In this document: positions 60,401 to 64,000 of the stretch, piece after piece
Layout: each line of letters opens with the position of its first letter
Position numbering within the stretch: position 1 is the stretch's first letter
Assembly: GCA_965153455.1 (NCBI GenBank)
Contig: OZ234499.1
Coordinates: forward strand, 4,571,577-4,635,576
Reading direction: 5' to 3'
Length of the DNA stretch: 64,000 nucleotides
Source: Sphagnum compactum
Taxonomy: Eukaryota; Bryophyta; Sphagnopsida; Sphagnales
Program-made: the position numbers and the translations under genes
Notes under the pieces: generated by a model
Seen by the model: the letters and a program-made list of their open reading frames with translations, nothing else
Told to the model about the DNA's origin: nothing
The model's database searches: none

Positions 60401-60920
60401 TTAATAGATAATAATATTAAATATTAATCTGGAATCCAAATAAATAATGTAAATAGTTATTATTATTATTATTTAATATTTATATTTATACTTATTATTA
60501 TTATCATTGTAACAAGTAGTTGGGTAATTGCACAAATATCCAATATAATAGTTGTAAAATAGTTACAAAGAAGTTATTAATGAATTTTTTATTTATTTCA
60601 GTTGTATTATAGGAAATGGACATAAAAAGTTGTGAAGAACTCACAACTCCTACCCCCTCTCCCAAATAACTTATTAGTGGGGTTCATATGGCCATGTTTG
60701 TGCAAGCCCCTATATATTGCATTTACAATTATGTTTTTTTTGGTATGTTAATTGAATTCTAGTGCAATCTAATTTGTGAATCATTGGAATGGACAACACT
60801 AAAAATGGTTTGTTTTGATAATCTAAGCTACCATGAACACATCAATTGGAAAAAATGCCCAATCTTTCTTCACCTCTTGGCTTCAATTTGAAATTTCATG
60901 TTTCTAGTTTCTATTCAATG
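57483..60920. other. AT-rich region with no recognised gene
   Basis: No gene on either strand. Minor repeats occur: gccattatgttgtaactac near 57,979 recurs as gccattatgttacaacta near 58,831. At 58,965-59,130 there are several taggttgataagtaa and aaataggtaggt words. A TTA/TTATTA-rich simple repeat lies at 60,455-60,510. Confidence 0.45.
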
Positions 60921-61702
60921 GGGTCAAAACACGTAACTAGGAGCCAAAAAGGTCGAATGTAGACATAATTAGTCAAAATCAAACATTTATTTGTTATTAC
61001 CATTTAAAACCATAGTATTCACGGCAAGTTAGTTTGTTTTCCCTTATATGAATGTCAAAGAACTTAAAGTAAAAATTCATTTGGTCCAATCTTAAGTTTT
61101 GGTTTTAATTAAGACGTTTGAAAATGTAGACCAACTGTGTTAATGGAGTCAATTTTGCAAAGGACTGTCAAAAGGATTCATATAATAAAATAATTTTCAT
61201 TCAAAAAAATATAGATGATAGAACATATTAGCCACACTCAAAAATCACTCATACTTTTCAAAATGTGGAACTCTAAAACTTCAAAAATTCAAAGAATGTT
61301 TCAAGAATATTGCTTCAGAATTTTAGAACTTCAAGAATCTTTTACCACATATAAATGGGTTATAATGTACATGATGTATGAAGAAAAGTTATAGCTTAAA
61401 GTATAATAAAACTAAAGAATGTGAAAATTTAATTTTTGGTGATGACTTCAAATTTTTGTCATTTTTCAAAATGAAACATTGAATATGTAAGGAGTCTGCA
61501 CACTTTTAAAAATTCATATTTATTCAATAATGACTAACAAAAAAAATGTGATGCATTGGGGAACATTTAAATATTTTTTAAAACAAGTTACAAAAAATTT
61601 CATTCAAAAATTCATTTACATGAAAAAGTTTTTTTGGGGAAAAAAGATATGCAGTCCTTTTCCAAAATAATCCTTTTGGCTCCTAGTTACAAGTTTTGAC
61701 CC
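60921..61702. mobile_element. 782-bp putative DNA element with about 30-bp terminal inverted repeats
   Basis: The left end gggtcaaaacacgtaactag then gagccaaaaagg is mirrored by the right end, whose reverse complement is gggtcaaaacttgtaactag then gagccaaaagg. Only about three differences occur in 31 positions. The interior is AT-rich and non-coding. No flanking duplication was found, so two opposite fragments of one family remain an alternative. Confidence 0.65.
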
Positions 61703-61879
61703 AAAGGATTTTTTTTTCAAATTCAAGCTAGATGTGGACATGAATGAATGCCCCTTAAACTTTGAGATTCAACCTACATACTATGGAATTTGATGTTTTG
61801 ATAGATCAAATGTTACAACCAAACTTAGTTTGGTTATCAATTCGTCAAAGATTACTCATTGGGGGGTCTAGTTAAGATG

Positions 61880-64000
61880 TGAACATGATTTAGTCTTGGA
61901 TTGATCCTTCCTTGAACATCTCCTAGTAATTTGCTTAACCAAGTTTTTTTAATTACACTCAACATGGCTAAAACTTCTATTATAGTGGAAAAGGGTGTTA
62001 TACAAGGTTGCTTCTTACTTTTCCATATGATTGGCGATCTACATTAAAACATACGTAGTTGTTGACTTCCAATCATGAACATTGCCTACCCAATTTACAT
62101 CTAAAAAATCAACTAAGCTACTAACTCATCTACCTCCCCTTGATGGTAATAGATACTTAAATCCATTGTTGCCTTAATATACCTTAACAAATTTGGGTGG
62201 TTGCAAGCTAAGGTGGCTCAATTTTTTTGAATACAATACTTCAAATAGTCCATATTTTAAGACTAAAATGGAAAAAACCTTAAAAACCCAATGTTAAATG
62301 GGATTATGTGATAATTAATGAACTAAAAAAGTCCATATAAATAAAAGTTTAACCAAATTTTTTTAAAATATACATGTTAAAAAGAAAAAATTTAAATCCA
62401 CCCAAAAATGATTTTGTTATGGACATTTGAAAATATGGCCATTTTAGGCCATTCAAAAATCCATAATTTTTTTATAGTTAAGTTTTCTCTAGAATTTTTT
62501 TTGCATTTATGTTTTTTTTATGTTACATAATATATTAAGTCCCAATAAGATATCCCAAATAGAAACCATACACAAAAATGCATGCATATAAAAACACAAA
62601 TTGACACCAATCCATATTTTTCAACTTCAAAAGTTCTTTATTATATACTTATTGTATATGTGTTGTAATTTTTTTATATACATGTATTTTTATTCAAATT
62701 GACAATCTAAATCTAGCCACAAATTTAACATATTGTTGATTTAATCATGTGTTAATAGCTTGTAAATGTATGACACTCTGCAAAAAAATCGCATTGTGAA
62801 ATCAAAAGTGAACCACCCTATGTTGGAACCACCTATTTGACAACACCTAGGTGAAAAGTCTAAGGTTGGTTTGAAAATCTACTCACTTGATTCACAAAAA
62901 TGCATATTTGGTTGGGTTTGAATGAGAAAGTTCAACTTTTCCAACCATCTTTTGGTACATCTAAAAATCCATTTTTGGAGCTCCCATGTCAAGAATCAAC
63001 TTGAGACCTAACATCATTTCTAATGATCTTGGGTTACAAGTTGCCAACCCAAATTCCTCAAGCATTTTGGTTGCATACCCCCATTAAGTCATTGTAATCC
63101 CATTTGGTTGAAATACATATTCTAGTTGGGGCAAACCAATTTTGGTGTAAAGCAGTCCATTTCAGGCTACATAAATTGAGTGTCCTATACTCAAATTGTA
63201 TTATGCATATGTTTTTATTGAAAGATGAACTTGGTTTGAACGTATAGACTTAAATATGTACATAAGACAATTGATTGTGATGTTCAATGAATAAAATTAC
63301 AAAAGTTATAGACTTTTGAAGTTGAAATTAAGAGGTGTAACATTAGCAAAATAAAATTATTGAACTGTAATTAAGGTTAATGATTAGATTTTAAACTTGT
63401 TAAGGACTTTTGGTTTTATTTAAACAATGTCATGATGAAAACAATATTGAAAAACTTTGCAACATATCAAATGAAATATTGAATTATAAACTTTTGTTCA
63501 TGATAAAAAATAGTGTTTCTTCAAAGCTTGTACCATATTTAAAACAAGGTTATTCATGTAACTGAGATTTTACATACATGTCTTGCTTAATAACCTTTAG
63601 ATGCAACAAATTTTGAATGGGAAAAAAACTTAATATTATAACTTTGATATTCCTATGCAATGTGTCACACCAAAAAATGTGACGTGTAATGTAAAAAACT
63701 TTGCAAAATGAACTTTATTGAAAAAAAAATTTATTGGAAAACTTGCATTGACCTAGTCCTAGAATTAGACTCAACAACCCTGTGTTCGTCATTTCAAATC
63801 CTTTTAAAAAATTTAACCTAATCCACTAAATTTTTTTAGTGTGGTTTCTTGTGAGATAACATCATCAACATAGAACATTAATTTTTAAAAAAATTCCCCC
63901 TCATGAAAAAGATACAAATTATCATCTACATACCTTTTTCAAGACCTTGTTTTTTAAATACTCATTAATCTTGGTATATCAAACATGAGGTGCCTATTTC
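61880..64000 (-). mobile_element. Ty1/copia element 3 fragment, minus strand, running off the window
   Basis: On the minus strand, DDNLYLF (about 63,925) and FYVDDVISQET (YVDD encoded by the complement of 63861-63872) are reverse transcriptase. YATKMLEEFGLATCNPRSLE follows at about 63090-63020. Then LRYIKATMDLSIYYHQGE and FLDVNWVGNVHDWKSTTTYV (about 62190-62040) are the RNase H region. Two AT-rich interruptions of about 0.5 and 0.7 kb separate these blocks. The 5' parts would lie beyond 64,000. Non-functional. Confidence 0.75.

Noticed and set aside
1-64000. CRISPR arrays, bacterial operons or viral genomes
   Set aside because: Tandem repeats here lack unique spacers of constant length, and no prokaryotic or viral gene cluster is present; split genes and copia elements mark plant nuclear DNA.

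Overview
The window reads as nuclear DNA of a land plant with a large, AT-rich, repeat-laden genome. Genes are split by GT-AG introns, there is a standard plant tRNA-Glu, and degenerate Ty1/copia, Mutator-like and MITE sequences fill most of the space. Four or five gene loci in 64 kb is low density. I cannot name the species. A fern, lycophyte or gymnosperm fits the gene density and protein style better than a compact angiosperm, but that is inference.

Layout. 1-4.35 kb: minisatellites around a decayed Mutator-like (MULE) transposase. 6.3-11.5 kb: an intact two-exon CYP94-type cytochrome P450 (7611-9393), followed by a decayed tandem copy of its upstream region and first codons. 11.7-12.1 kb: a cluster of perfect hairpins. 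13.8-14.2 kb: a MITE. 18.0-20.9 kb: a three-exon gene of unknown function, tentatively related to the N-terminal half of PARP6/PARP8-type proteins. 23.1-27.9 kb: a plus-strand copia element with LTRs, primer-binding site and polypurine tract, but no integrase, with small CACTA-ended MITEs inside. 28.8-29.8 kb: an intronless metaxin gene with a telo-box promoter motif. 30-40 kb: no convincing gene; dispersed and low-complexity repeats. 40.5 kb: tRNA-Glu(CTC), minus strand. 40.75-41.2 kb: a weak gene candidate. 44.4-44.7 kb: a 56-bp tandem repeat. 47.8-48.2 kb: a hAT-type MITE with 8-bp target duplications. 49.3-51.1 kb: a complete four-exon XTH gene followed by a CTG-rich minisatellite. 53.7-57.5 kb: a minus-strand copia element without a recognisable protease, interrupted by a MITE. 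60.9-61.7 kb: a terminal-inverted-repeat element. 61.9-64 kb: a third, minus-strand copia fragment running off the window.

The host genes do not form a pathway or cluster. They are independent loci: fatty-acid or jasmonate-type omega-hydroxylation (CYP94), mitochondrial outer-membrane protein assembly (metaxin), cell-wall xyloglucan remodelling (XTH) and an unassigned gene. I found no clearly new biological system. The most interesting items are the PARP6/8-like gene with no catalytic domain in view, the promoter-plus-start duplication beside CYP94, and several MITE or repeat families with readable ends.
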